NCBI GenBank assembly: GCA_004551905.1
Contig: SFPL01000058.1
Location: forward strand, 1 to 48,611
DNA from: Lentisphaeraceae bacterium
Lineage (GTDB): Bacteria > Verrucomicrobiota > Kiritimatiellia > RFP12 > UBA1067
Reading direction: 5' to 3'
DNA length: 48,611 bases
The position numbers and the translations under genes were made by a program. Of the stretch, positions 32,942 through 41,770 are shown piece after piece; the stretch's first letter is position 1; each line of letters begins with the position of its first letter. A model generated the notes under the pieces. It was not told the DNA's origin and searched no databases. It saw only the letters and a list, made by a program, of their open reading frames with translations.

Positions 32942-34096
32942 TCACTGGCGGCGGAAGGAGACGGCATAGGCGCCGTCCTCGCCGCTCTCGAAAGGCACCG
33001 ACTCCACCTCGCGTACGAGCGCGAAGCCGGGATGCCGCGCAAGGAACGCCGCGGCCTGGCCGGAGTTCTCCTCCGGCTCGTTCGAGCAGGTGGAGTAGAC
33101 GATCGTGCCGGCGGGCGCGAGCCGCGCCGCCGCCGCGTCGAGGATCTCCGACTGGAGCTTCACCAGCGCGGCAAGCCGTTTCTCGCTCCAGTTCCAGCGC
33201 GCGTCAGGGCGGCGCCGGAGGACCCCGGTGTTGGAGCAGGGGGCGTCGACGAGGATCTTGCCGAACAGCCCGGCGGAAGCGGGCGGCGGCTCGGAGACGA
33301 CCTCGACGTCGAGCCGCAGCCGCGCGGCGTTCTCCTCCAGCTTGCGGCGGCGGGACGGGTTGACCTCGCAGGCGACGACCTTGGCGCCGCGCCAGGCGAG
33401 CTGCGCGGTCTTGCCGCCAGGAGCGGCGCAGAGGTCGAGGACGCGCTCGCCGGGCTGGACGTCCATCAGCTCCACCGCGTGGCGCGTAGCGGGGTCCTGC
33501 ACGATGAAGTCGCCTTCGGCATAGCCGGGCTCGGACTCGACCCGCCGGCCGTGCGCAAGCGGCGCGAAGGTGCCGTCGCGGCGGGCGAGGAACACCGACG
33601 GCGGCTCGTTGTGCCAGCGGCAGAGCCGCTCCGCCGCAGCCGCGCCCCAGCGCGCGGACCAGCGCCGCACTAGTTCCGTCGGGAAGCTCTCCCTGACCTC
33701 CAGCGGCGCGGCTGCGACGAGCGCGGCGAGCTCGTCCCGCCGGCGCAGCAGGTTCCTAAGGACCCCGTTCACCACCCTGGCGACGGACTTCTGCTCGCAT
33801 GCCTTCGCCGCCTCGACGGTCTCGTTCACCGCAGCGAAGTCGGGCACGTCGTCCATGTAGAGGACCTGCGCGGCGCCAATGTAGAGGAGCGCCTCCAGCT
33901 CGCCCTTCGGCCACCGGCTCACCAGCTGGCCGAGGACGAACCGCAGCGTGCGCAACCGGCGGATCGCGGTGAAGACGAGGTCCTGGACGAACGCGCGGTC
34001 GGGGCCGTCCGGCAGCAGCGAAGGGGCGAAGTCCTTTGTCAGGAGCCACCTCGCCAGCGCAAACGCCGCAGCACGCCTGGAACCGCCCGCCACCAA
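32942..34096 (-). CDS. rsmB: 16S rRNA (cytosine-967-C5)-methyltransferase-like protein
   Basis: RsmB methylates C967 of 16S rRNA using S-adenosylmethionine. The 384-residue protein has an N-terminal NusB-like helical domain (residues 1-130, with LEALLYIGAAQVLYMDDVPDFAAVNETVEAAK) and a C-terminal Rossmann methyltransferase with LDLCAAPGGKTAQLA, the catalytic DAPCSNTGVLRRRPD and the second Cys motif STCSNEPEEN. The start is TTG at 34096 (or GTG at 34093), 12 nt after the alaS stop. It ends the long greA operon. Confidence 0.93.
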   Translation of the reverse strand: MVAGGSRRAAAFALARWLLTKDFAPSLLPDGPDRAFVQDLVFTAIRRLRTLRFVLGQLVSRWPKGELEALLYIGAAQVLYMDDVPDFAAVNETVEAAKACEQKSVARVVNGVLRNLLRRRDELAALVAAAPLEVRESFPTELVRRWSARWGAAAAERLCRWHNEPPSVFLARRDGTFAPLAHGRRVESEPGYAEGDFIVQDPATRHAVELMDVQPGERVLDLCAAPGGKTAQLAWRGAKVVACEVNPSRRRKLEENAARLRLDVEVVSEPPPASAGLFGKILVDAPCSNTGVLRRRPDARWNWSEKRLAALVKLQSEILDAAAARLAPAGTIVYSTCSNEPEENSGQAAAFLARHPGFALVREVESVPFESGEDGAYAVSFRRQ

Positions 34097-34108
34097 TGCC
34101 CCGCCGCG

Positions 34109-35920
34109 CTATATGTTGGAGACGACGGCCTTGATGCGCCGGACGCCGGCCGAACTCGACTGCTCCTTGAGGATCTTGAAGCCGCCGAGCTCCTTCGTGT
34201 TCGCCACGTGCGGCCCGCAGCAGATCTCCTTCGAGACGTCGCCGATCGTGTAGAGCGTCACCTGGTCGCCGTACTTCGAGCCGAAGAGCGCCATCGCGCC
34301 CTCGGCCTTCGCCTCCTCGACGGTGGTCGTCTTCTTCGAGACGTCGATACCCGCGGCGATCCACTCGTTGACGAGCCGCTCGACCTCGGACTTCTGCTCG
34401 GCCGTCATTGGCTCGGGCCAGGTGAAGTCGAAGCGGAGGCGCTCGGCGGTGATGTTGGATCCCTTCTGGTTCGCGGTCGGCCCCAGCACCTTGTGGAGCG
34501 CGGCGTGGAGGAGGTGCGTTGCCGTGTGCATACGGGTGACGACCTCGGAGTTGTCCTGCAGCCCCGCCTTGAAAGAGCCGGCGGAAGTGGTGCGCGAAAG
34601 TTCCTGGTGCTTGCGGTTCGCCTCGTCGAAGCCCTCCTTGTCGACCGTAAGCCCATCCTTCGTCGCCATCTCGACCGTCATCTCGAGCGGGAAGCCGAAG
34701 GTGTCGTAGAGCTTGAAGGCGGTCTTGCCGCTGATCTGCGACTGGCCGTGGAGCTTGAGCTGCTCGGCGACCTTCTTGTACATCGCCTCGCCCTTGTCCA
34801 GCGTCGCGTTGAAGCGCTTCTCCTCGGCCTCCAGGTCGAGGCGACACTGCTCGAGGTTGGCCTTGAGCTCGGGGTAGACATGGTTGTACTTCTCGCAGAT
34901 GACCTCGGCGAGCTTGACCGTGAAGCCCTCGCCGATGCCGAGCATGCGCGCATAGCGGACGGCGCGGCGGATGAGGCGGCGGAGGACGTAGTTCGCGCCG
35001 ATGTTGCCCGGCTTGACGCCGCCCTTGGGGTCGCAGAGGATGAACGTCGCCGTGCGCATATGGTCGGCGATGATGCGCTTCGCACGCAGGCTGTCGTCGC
35101 ACTCCTGCGTCTTCAGCTCCTCGATCTTCGCCATGATCGGCGCGAAGATCTCGGTGTCGTAGACGGTCGGCGCGCCGCTCATCATGCAGACGGTGCGCTC
35201 GACGCCCATGCCGGTGTCGACGTTGTGGCGCCCGAGCGGGACGAACTCGCCCTTCTCGTTCTTGTTGTACTGCATGAAGACGTCGTTCCAGATCTCGATG
35301 TACTTGCCGCAGTGGCAGCCGGGACGACACTCCGGCCCGCACTTCTCCTTCCCGGTGTCGATGAACATCTCGGTGTCGGGGCCGCAGGGGCCGGTCGTTC
35401 CCGCCGGACCCCACCAGTTGTCCTCGCGCGGCAGACGGAAGATGCGCTCCTCGGGGATGCCGAGCGACTTCCAAATCGCGACCGCCTCCTCGTCCGCCGG
35501 GATGTAGCCCTCCTCGCCCTCGCTGCCTTCGCCGCGGAAGACCGTGACGTTGAGCTGCTCCGGACTGAAGCCGAGGTGTTCGGTGAGAAACTCGAAGCTC
35601 CAGGAGATCGCCTCCTTCTTGAAGTAGTCGTTCAGCGACCAGTTGCCGAGCATCTCGAAGAAGGTGAGATGCGCGGCGTCGCCCACCTCGTCGATGTCGC
35701 CGGTGCGGATGCACTTCTGGACGTCGGTGAGGCGCTTCCCGGCCGGATGCTCCATCGCGCCCATCAGGTACGGGACGAGCGGGTGCATGCCGGCGGTGGT
35801 GAAGAGGACGGTCGGGTCGTTCTCGGGGATGACCGATGCCCCGGGGATGACTGCGTGACCCTTGGACTTGAAAAACCCGAGGTAGAGGTCCCTCAGCTCG
35901 TCTGCGGTGATGTTCTTCAT
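34109..35920 (-). CDS. alaS: alanyl-tRNA synthetase lacking the C-terminal domain
   Basis: AlaRS charges tRNA-Ala and proofreads Ser/Gly mischarging. The aminoacylation domain is complete (KSKGHAVIPGASVIPENDPT, TFFEMLGNWS, GPCGPDTEMF, HNVDTGMGVERT). The editing domain keeps its zinc ligands in HTATHLLH and CCGPHV. The protein stops at residue 603, right after the editing domain (GVRRIKAVVSNI), whereas most bacterial enzymes are about 870 residues with a coiled coil and a DHHA1-type C-Ala domain. The next gene starts 12 nt later, so no frameshifted remainder exists. The start follows the esterase stop by 4 nt. Confidence 0.93.
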   Translation of the reverse strand: MKNITADELRDLYLGFFKSKGHAVIPGASVIPENDPTVLFTTAGMHPLVPYLMGAMEHPAGKRLTDVQKCIRTGDIDEVGDAAHLTFFEMLGNWSLNDYFKKEAISWSFEFLTEHLGFSPEQLNVTVFRGEGSEGEEGYIPADEEAVAIWKSLGIPEERIFRLPREDNWWGPAGTTGPCGPDTEMFIDTGKEKCGPECRPGCHCGKYIEIWNDVFMQYNKNEKGEFVPLGRHNVDTGMGVERTVCMMSGAPTVYDTEIFAPIMAKIEELKTQECDDSLRAKRIIADHMRTATFILCDPKGGVKPGNIGANYVLRRLIRRAVRYARMLGIGEGFTVKLAEVICEKYNHVYPELKANLEQCRLDLEAEEKRFNATLDKGEAMYKKVAEQLKLHGQSQISGKTAFKLYDTFGFPLEMTVEMATKDGLTVDKEGFDEANRKHQELSRTTSAGSFKAGLQDNSEVVTRMHTATHLLHAALHKVLGPTANQKGSNITAERLRFDFTWPEPMTAEQKSEVERLVNEWIAAGIDVSKKTTTVEEAKAEGAMALFGSKYGDQVTLYTIGDVSKEICCGPHVANTKELGGFKILKEQSSSAGVRRIKAVVSNI

Positions 35921-35924
35921 ATCG

Positions 35925-37670
35925 TCACTTGTTGATCTGCTTGTGGTTCATGAATTCCCAGATGCGGTCCATCCACGTGTAGCTGCCCGTGCCCGGGACG
36001 GCATTCTTCTGGAAGCAGTGGTTGCGCGTGGCGAGGGTGTGAAGATCGCACTGGATCCCCATGCTGCGCATCTGCTCCCAGGCCTTCACCGAGTTCATCG
36101 CCGCCCAGCCGTCCGCGTCGCCGTGGATGAACACCATCGGGCAGGTGTCCGGGTCGAACGCGAACTCGGGCACGAGGCGCGAGTCGTCCTCGTTGCCGCC
36201 CTTGGCGTTCGGCCGCTCGGCGCCGTCGGAGAGCGCGTAGGCGGGGTAGATGCCGACCGCCCACTGGACGTTGCAGGGAATCTGGTCGGTCCCGTCGACG
36301 TTCCAGTACGCACGGCTGCGCGAGCTCGTCGCGCCCATGAGCGTGAGATGCCCGCCGGCGGAGGAGCCCATGATGCCGATGCGGTTGGGGTCGAGCCCGC
36401 GCGACGGTGCCTCGGCGCGAACGAGCCGGATGCAGCGCTGGAGGTCGGCCCAGGCGGTTGTGTGCTTGGCAAGCCCCTTCGGGCGCGGAGTCCTGTACTT
36501 CATCGTGACGACCGCCATACCCTTCCCGTTAAGGTAGCGGCGGAAAGGCGCGACCTCGAAGCCGTCTGGGGCGTTGCCCTCGTAGCTACCGCCGGAGTAG
36601 ATGATCTGGATTGCCTTCGTGGTGAGATTGGAAGGAACGTACCACTCGAGGTAGGGAACGCACTGGTGCTCCTGGAAATACGGCGTCTTGCCCTTCGGCC
36701 AGAGGTCGGCCTTTGCGTACTTGGACTTGTCGTGGAAGTCGACGGCATAGCGGTCCATCAGCTCCACGCCCTTCCCCAGGGGACCGAGAAAGCCCATCTG
36801 CACCATGAACTCGTGCGCGCGCTCGAACCAGTTGTCGTAGGCGGTGGACTCTGCCTTGCCGTCGTTCCAGCCCCAGAAGCCATGGTTGCGGTCGGCGAAG
36901 AGATGCAGCTCGGCCGGCACCTTCCGCTTCCTCAGCTCGCGGTAGACGAGCGTCGAGGACATCGGAGAATAGAGGTCGACGCTGCCGTGGAACATGCACA
37001 TCGGCGCGGTCTGCGCGTCGAACTTGAAGACCTTGTCGAGCTTGGCGTCGATCGCCTGGCCGTTGCGCTGGTTGGGGCCGGTAAGGCCGTCGTCCACCCC
37101 GTAGGCGATCGCGCCGGTGATCGCCCAGTTGATGTTGCAGGGCGTCTTCCGGTCGAGGTCGTCCACCGGCTTGTACGCCGGCGTCATCGAACTGGTGGCG
37201 AGCAGCGTCGCGAGGTGGGAGCCGGCGGACATCGACATCGTGCCGATTCGGTCGGGCGAGAAGCCGCGCTTCGCCGCCTCCGACCGCACCACCCTGACCG
37301 CGCGCTGGCCGTCCTCCCACGCGGTGCGCCAGATCTCGAGCCCCTTCGGGCGCGGCGTGCGGTAGACGAAGTTGACGCACTGGCAGCCGATGTCGGTGAA
37401 GCGTTTGTTCCATTCCCGGATGAGCCCGACGTCGCAGCAGCATTCATAGCTGCCGCCGGAGATGAGGATCATGCACGTTCCGTTCGGCTTCGCCGGCGGG
37501 TCGAACCACTCGAGGTAGGGTTCCTTCCCCTTTTCCTTCTCATCCGTCATCGCCGCGATCTGGTGCGGCTGGGCGTCGGGCATCCTGCCCTCGGGCCAGA
37601 TCTTCATCCGCTCCCCGGCAACGGCACCGAGGCCGAGCCCGAGCGCCAGCGCAAACACGATTCTCTTCAT
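35925..37670 (-). CDS. secreted tandem alpha/beta-hydrolase (esterase-like)
   Basis: The 581-residue protein has a signal peptide (residues 1-19) and two homologous alpha/beta-hydrolase domains. Each has a YRTPRPKGL segment, a nucleophile elbow (MSMSAGSH in domain 1, MGSSAGGH in domain 2), an acid in FHGSVDLYSP or IHGDADGWAA, and a His in DRNHGF or TRNHCF, so both triads look intact. An SGGSYE motif replaces the usual HGG oxyanion loop. Similar enzymes include acetyl-xylan and feruloyl esterases, and a role in plant-polysaccharide de-esterification is inferred. AAAGGA lies 9 nt before the ATG. It is located between ruvA and alaS, in a housekeeping operon. Confidence 0.8.
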   Translation of the reverse strand: MKRIVFALALGLGLGAVAGERMKIWPEGRMPDAQPHQIAAMTDEKEKGKEPYLEWFDPPAKPNGTCMILISGGSYECCCDVGLIREWNKRFTDIGCQCVNFVYRTPRPKGLEIWRTAWEDGQRAVRVVRSEAAKRGFSPDRIGTMSMSAGSHLATLLATSSMTPAYKPVDDLDRKTPCNINWAITGAIAYGVDDGLTGPNQRNGQAIDAKLDKVFKFDAQTAPMCMFHGSVDLYSPMSSTLVYRELRKRKVPAELHLFADRNHGFWGWNDGKAESTAYDNWFERAHEFMVQMGFLGPLGKGVELMDRYAVDFHDKSKYAKADLWPKGKTPYFQEHQCVPYLEWYVPSNLTTKAIQIIYSGGSYEGNAPDGFEVAPFRRYLNGKGMAVVTMKYRTPRPKGLAKHTTAWADLQRCIRLVRAEAPSRGLDPNRIGIMGSSAGGHLTLMGATSSRSRAYWNVDGTDQIPCNVQWAVGIYPAYALSDGAERPNAKGGNEDDSRLVPEFAFDPDTCPMVFIHGDADGWAAMNSVKAWEQMRSMGIQCDLHTLATRNHCFQKNAVPGTGSYTWMDRIWEFMNHKQINK

Positions 37671-37705
37671 GGTCTTCGTTCCTTTCGTTTGGTTTGAATA
37701 TCTTC

Positions 37706-38293
37706 CTACCTGCCCGCGAGCGCGAGCTTCACCACTTGGCCGACGGAGTCGATGGACGGATTCGCCGCGAGGACGTCCGCGACCATCTTCGCCGACGCGT
37801 CCTCGGCGAATCCGAGCGCCCTCAGCGCCATGATCGCGTCGTTCGCCATCGGCGCCGCGCGCGGGGCACCGCCCGCCGCGGCGAAGGCGAACTGGCCGAC
37901 CTTGTCCTTCAGCTCCACGCAGATCTTCCCTGCGGTCTTGCGGCCCACGCCCTTGATGGACGAAATCCGCTTCACGTCCCCGCCGGCGATCGCCTGCGCG
38001 AGGTCGCCGAGCGAAGTGCCCGAGAGCATCGAAAGCGCGATCTTCGGCCCCACCCCGCTCACCGAGACGAGCATCGTGAACATCTCGCGCTCCTCCGCCG
38101 TCGCAAAGCCGAAGAGCGCCTCCGCGTCGTCCCTCACCACGTGCGCGGCAAGGAGCTTCGCCTCCTCGCCGGCCCGCGGCAGACGGTCGTAGGTGGAAAG
38201 CGGGATGAAGAGCTCGTAGCCAACCCCGCCAGCCTCGACGACGGCGCGCGTCGGCTCCTTCTCGGCGAGGATCCCCCTGATGTACGCGATCAC
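37706..38293 (-). CDS. ruvA: Holliday junction DNA helicase subunit RuvA
   Basis: RuvA binds four-way junctions and loads the RuvB motor for branch migration. The 195-residue protein shows the OB start (VIAYIRGILAEKEPTRAVVEAGGVGYEL), tandem helix-hairpin-helix motifs (LVSVSGVGPKIALSML and ISSIKGVGRKTAGKICVELKDK) and a flexible Ala-rich linker before the RuvB-binding domain. The GTG at 38293 overlaps the lspA stop as GTGA and has GGGAGG 7 nt upstream. Longer in-frame sequence upstream is lspA in another frame. ruvB and ruvC are not nearby. Confidence 0.95.
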   Translation of the reverse strand: MIAYIRGILAEKEPTRAVVEAGGVGYELFIPLSTYDRLPRAGEEAKLLAAHVVRDDAEALFGFATAEEREMFTMLVSVSGVGPKIALSMLSGTSLGDLAQAIAGGDVKRISSIKGVGRKTAGKICVELKDKVGQFAFAAAGGAPRAAPMANDAIMALRALGFAEDASAKMVADVLAANPSIDSVGQVVKLALAGR

Positions 38294-38802
38294 GACGCGG
38301 CCTCCCTTCCCCCCTTTCGCCGCCGCGGCGTCAGCAGCGAGGCGAGAACAATCATCCCCGCGCCGACGCAGATGCAGGTGTCGGCGAAGTTGAAGCACGG
38401 AAAATGGCTCGAGCCCCAGTAGAAGTCGAGCATATCGACCACGTAGCCGCGGAAGACGCGGTCGACGAGGTTGCCGATTATCCCGGCCAGCACCAGCGGC
38501 TCGGCGACGGCACCGAGGACCGCCGCCAAGCGCGGGCTCCCCTCAGGAACCGCGAAGACGTCGCGGCGGCGCCACACCAGCAGCGCCAGCGCGGCGATAC
38601 CGAAGACGGCGAGCGGCCAGACCTGTCCCTGGAGCATCCCCCAGGCGCAGCCGCGGTTCTCGACGTAGGCGAGGCTGAAGAGGCCCGGTATGACCGAAAC
38701 CGCCGCGCGTCCCTTGAGCAGGGCGGCGGCGATCTCCTTGGAAACCGCGTCCACCAGCACGAGGTTGGCGACGACGGCGAAGACGATCAGGAATCGCCTC
38801 AC
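38290..38802 (-). CDS. lspA: lipoprotein signal peptidase (signal peptidase II)
   Basis: LspA is an inner-membrane aspartyl protease that cleaves prolipoproteins before the lipidated Cys. The 170-residue protein has four membrane segments, the VENRGCAWGML motif, and the catalytic aspartates Asp114 (GNLVDRVFRGYVVDMLDF) and Asp141 (FNFADTCI). The GTG at 38802 overlaps the stop of the DksA-like gene (GTGA). It can process the lipoproteins encoded at 15621 and 24898. Confidence 0.95.
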   Translation of the reverse strand: MRRFLIVFAVVANLVLVDAVSKEIAAALLKGRAAVSVIPGLFSLAYVENRGCAWGMLQGQVWPLAVFGIAALALLVWRRRDVFAVPEGSPRLAAVLGAVAEPLVLAGIIGNLVDRVFRGYVVDMLDFYWGSSHFPCFNFADTCICVGAGMIVLASLLTPRRRKGGREAAS

Positions 38803-39467
38803 TTGTCGGCGCGCTCCATCTCGCTCTGGCACTCCATGCAGGTGAGCACGAAGGGCTGGTTCTGGAGACGGGGCTTGCGGATGAGCTGGCCGCACACGGT
38901 GCAGACGCCGTAGGTGCCCTCGTCGATGCGGTGGAGCGCCTCGTCAATCTGCTGGATGGTGCGCTTGATCGAGCCCATCTGGCCGAGCGCCTGCAGGCGC
39001 AGGGTCTGGTTGGTGCCGTCGCCGCCGTCCGCCTCGTGGTCCTCGGCCTCGTTGAAGCCGGTGGCCTTCATCGCGTCGACGCCGTTGAGCGCGCGTTCGC
39101 GCGCCTCGACGAGCTGCTTGCGAAAGCTCGCCAGGTCGGCGGCGGGGAACTTGGCCGTCGACTGGCCCTGCGCACGCGTGGTCGGGCGCCGCGCCAGCTT
39201 CACAGCCTCCTCCTCGAACTTCTTCTCGCGCTTGATCTCGGCCTCCTTGCGCTCGGCCTTCATCTGCTGCACAATCGACATGCCGAACGCCACCGCCTTG
39301 GCGGTGTCTACCGGCACGTAGTCGCCCTCCGGCGCACGCGCGTTCGGCGACGGGCGCCGGATGATGCGCGGGGGCACGCGGTGCGGGACCTTGCCCTTGT
39401 CCTCCGGCTTCTTCGCTGCCGCCTTCTTGGCGACCGGCTTCTTGGCTGCTGGCTTCTGGCTGGACAT
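38799..39467 (-). CDS. DksA/TraR-family zinc-finger protein with basic N-terminal tail
   Basis: The last 110 residues match DksA/TraR proteins: a long coiled coil (LASFRKQLVEARERALNG to RTIQQIDEALHRIDEGTYG) and a four-Cys zinc finger (Cys189, Cys192, Cys210, Cys213 in GVCTVCGQLI and TCMECQ). DksA-like proteins reach into the RNA polymerase secondary channel. Residues 1-45 form a Lys/Ala/Pro-rich tail (KPAAKKPVAKKAAAKK) of the kind seen on histone-like proteins, which could bind nucleic acid. It directly follows greA, which also codes a secondary-channel factor. GGAGG lies 9 nt before the ATG. Confidence 0.88.
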   Translation of the reverse strand: MSSQKPAAKKPVAKKAAAKKPEDKGKVPHRVPPRIIRRPSPNARAPEGDYVPVDTAKAVAFGMSIVQQMKAERKEAEIKREKKFEEEAVKLARRPTTRAQGQSTAKFPAADLASFRKQLVEARERALNGVDAMKATGFNEAEDHEADGGDGTNQTLRLQALGQMGSIKRTIQQIDEALHRIDEGTYGVCTVCGQLIRKPRLQNQPFVLTCMECQSEMERADK

Positions 39468-39503
39468 GGCTGCTGCCTCCTCTTGAAATTTCCTGGTTTG
39501 CGG

Positions 39504-41621
39504 TTAAATCTGCACTCCGGCGGGGAGCTTCATCCACTCGCGGACCGAGTCCGGCAGCGGGCGGATCTCGCGGATCGTCGCGAAGGCGACGCCGCCGTCA
39601 GCGCCCGGCAGCTCGAACCCGTCGCCGAGCTTCTTGCCGAGCAGGCCCTGGGCGACGCGAGTCTTCGAGGAGAGGATGCCGAGCTCGGGGGCGTTGTCCC
39701 ACTCGCCGAGGATGTGCCAGACCTTCTCGCCGTCCTTGGTGTCGGCGACGACCGTGACCCCGGGCATCACCTCGTCGGTCGTGGCGTCGGAGAAGTCGGA
39801 CGGCTTCACCGCCTCGAGGTCGGCCTGCATCAGCGTCTGCTTCTGCATCAGCTGGCGCTGCTCGTCCTTCGCGTACTGGTACTCGGCGTTCTCCGAGAGG
39901 TCGCCGAAGCCCTTGGCGAACTCGATCTTGCGAACGTTCTCGGGCATGTCCTCGTTGATGAGCTTGAGGTACTCCTGCTTCCTGAGGCCGAAGCTGCGGT
40001 AGGAGGTTAGGCGCGCGTACTCGCGCTTCTTCTCCACCTTGACGATGTGCTTCTCCAGCTCTGGCACGAGCTTCGCCATCCTGACCACGGTCGTGTGGTG
40101 GGTGGACGGGTCCCAGGCGATGGAGGCCTGGAAGCGCTCGAAGAAGAGCACCTGGTCGGCCGTCGAGTTCATCCCGAGCAGGCGGAACATCTTCTCGAGC
40201 CACGCCTTGTCGCCGAAGAGCCGGCGCACGAGGTTCTGCATCCTGAGCGTCTCGCCGGAGCGGCGGCCCTCGCCGAGCGCGATCGCATGGGCGAGGATCG
40301 CGGAGATCGGCGGCAGCTCCGGCCAGAGCCTGTAGCCCTTGAGCGTGCGGATCTTCTTGCCGTCGACCTCGACGTCGGCGTACTCGAACTCGCCGAACTG
40401 CTCGATCCGCCCGGCGATCAGCGTGGTCAGCGTCGCCGGCGCCTGGGTTTCCTTCATGAAGTCGCCGACGGCCTTGCGGCACGGCCAGACCTCGGCCTCG
40501 CCCTCCCTGGACTTGTCGTCCCTGAAGCGCTTCACGATCTCGTCCACCGCCGCGAAGCAGAGCTCCGGGATGGCGGCGTAGATCTTCGCCTTCGCCGCGT
40601 CGTCGCAGGCGAGGAACGAAATCATCGCGCCGACCTCGCGAGAGGGCAGCGCCGCCGCCGCCTTGACATAGCGCTTGCGCTCCCAGAGGTAGTCGCGCAT
40701 CTCCTTCGCCGTCGGGCGCGCGAACCCGAGCTCGGCCACGGTGCAGGCGAGGCGCGCGTAGAGCGCGTCGTCCACCTTGCGCGCCGCGGTCACCGCGAAC
40801 ACCAACCGGTCCTCGATCCTCGCGCGCACCGCCTCGTCAGCCGCCTTGAGCTTGCCCTGCGCCACGTACTCGCGCACCGCGGCGAGGATCGCCTTCGGGT
40901 CGGTCTCGTGCGAGAAGGCCTCGAGCCAGACGTCGCCGTAGTCCTCGGCCACGCCGGTCACCTGGATCGGGTCGGCCTTGCGGGCCGGGATGACGACGCA
41001 CCTGTCGCGGCGCAGCTCCGCGCGCGCGGTGTCCCAGAACTTCTTCCAGTTGACGCCCTTCACGAAGCCGTTGGCGACGCAGTAGTCCTCGAGCCGCACC
41101 AGCGTCATCGACGAGCCGTTGGACTCGATGACGCGCTTGACGAACTCGCCCGGCTTCTCCTTAAGCAGCGACTCGAACGCCGCGGGGTCGACCTCGCGCA
41201 GCACCAGGATGTGGCCGTCGGGCGCGCTCTCGAGCATGTCCGCCGCCGCCGCGTAGGTGAACTGGTGGCCGCGGCGGCTGGGGAAGTCGACCGTGATGCG
41301 GCGGTAGAAGTAGTCGACCTTCTTCACCTTGCCCACGCCCCAGGTGCGGTTCAGGACCAGCGAGCCGACCTGGAAGGAGATGAGCTTCTCGAGCCTCACG
41401 AGCGCGGCGTCGAGCGGCAGCTCGCCGAAGCCGGCGCCGTCGACGCACGACTGCAGCAGACGGTCGTCGGTCGCCTTCTTCAGCGCGTCTTTGACCGCCC
41501 CTGACTGCGGGCTCTTCTTCAGTTCCTCCAGATTTCCCCTCACCAAGCCGAGCGCGCCCTCGAAATCGCGCTTCTCGACGCACCCCTTGAGCTGCTCTGC
41601 CAGAGTCTCCGTTTCTGCCAT
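39504..41621 (-). CDS. greA: GreA transcript-cleavage factor with a 540-residue N-terminal extension
   Basis: The C-terminal 165 residues are a complete GreA: the coiled coil with acidic tip (FGDLSENAEYQYAKDEQRQL) and the FKBP-like domain (GVTVVADTKDGEKVWHILG, LGILSSKTRVAQGLLGKKLGD). GreA rescues backtracked RNA polymerase by stimulating RNA cleavage. The other 540 residues are mostly helical, and contain a beta-rich CarD-like segment (LVLNRTWGVGKVKKVDYFYRRITVDF). The 705-residue architecture matches the long GreA known from chlamydiae, supporting a PVC affiliation. It leads a seven-gene operon, with an extended -10 and a purine-rich AAGGGAG ribosome site. Confidence 0.92.
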   Translation of the reverse strand: MAETETLAEQLKGCVEKRDFEGALGLVRGNLEELKKSPQSGAVKDALKKATDDRLLQSCVDGAGFGELPLDAALVRLEKLISFQVGSLVLNRTWGVGKVKKVDYFYRRITVDFPSRRGHQFTYAAAADMLESAPDGHILVLREVDPAAFESLLKEKPGEFVKRVIESNGSSMTLVRLEDYCVANGFVKGVNWKKFWDTARAELRRDRCVVIPARKADPIQVTGVAEDYGDVWLEAFSHETDPKAILAAVREYVAQGKLKAADEAVRARIEDRLVFAVTAARKVDDALYARLACTVAELGFARPTAKEMRDYLWERKRYVKAAAALPSREVGAMISFLACDDAAKAKIYAAIPELCFAAVDEIVKRFRDDKSREGEAEVWPCRKAVGDFMKETQAPATLTTLIAGRIEQFGEFEYADVEVDGKKIRTLKGYRLWPELPPISAILAHAIALGEGRRSGETLRMQNLVRRLFGDKAWLEKMFRLLGMNSTADQVLFFERFQASIAWDPSTHHTTVVRMAKLVPELEKHIVKVEKKREYARLTSYRSFGLRKQEYLKLINEDMPENVRKIEFAKGFGDLSENAEYQYAKDEQRQLMQKQTLMQADLEAVKPSDFSDATTDEVMPGVTVVADTKDGEKVWHILGEWDNAPELGILSSKTRVAQGLLGKKLGDGFELPGADGGVAFATIREIRPLPDSVREWMKLPAGVQI

Positions 41622-41655
41622 CTCCTTCTCCCTTTTGAAAAATTGAATGGTGCGT

Positions 41656-41664
41656 ATTATACCA
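41656..41664 (-). promoter_or_regulatory. extended -10 promoter (TGGTATAAT) of the greA operon
   Basis: The minus strand reads ATGGTATAATACGCACC. The greA ATG is 34 nt further on, so the leader is about 27 nt and includes a Shine-Dalgarno. The same 16-mer TGGTATAATACGCACC forms the divergent aspS promoter. Confidence 0.72.
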
Positions 41665-41695
41665 TATTTTCATGGCTCGTGGTTCGTGGGTAGGA

Positions 41696-41770
41696 AACAC
41701 ACGGATTTGCCGCGAAGTCTACGACCTTCGCCATCTATGAGCGACGTAGTCGCGAACCAATCCGTGTGTT
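41696..41770. repeat. 75-bp hairpin with 12-bp perfect terminal repeats
   Basis: AACACACGGATT (41696-41707) is the exact complement of AATCCGTGTGTT (41759-41770). Inside it CGCGA (41711-41715) pairs with TCGCG (41750-41754) and CTACG (41719-41723) with CGTAG (41745-41749), with a 3-nt bulge. It lies between the divergent greA and aspS promoters, so it is not a terminator for either. It looks like a miniature repetitive element. Confidence 0.75.

Noticed and set aside
32664..32969. Plus-strand 101-codon frame in the restriction scar
   Set aside because: Cys/Arg-rich translation crossing REP palindromes, no ribosome site, and antisense to the hsdM stub.
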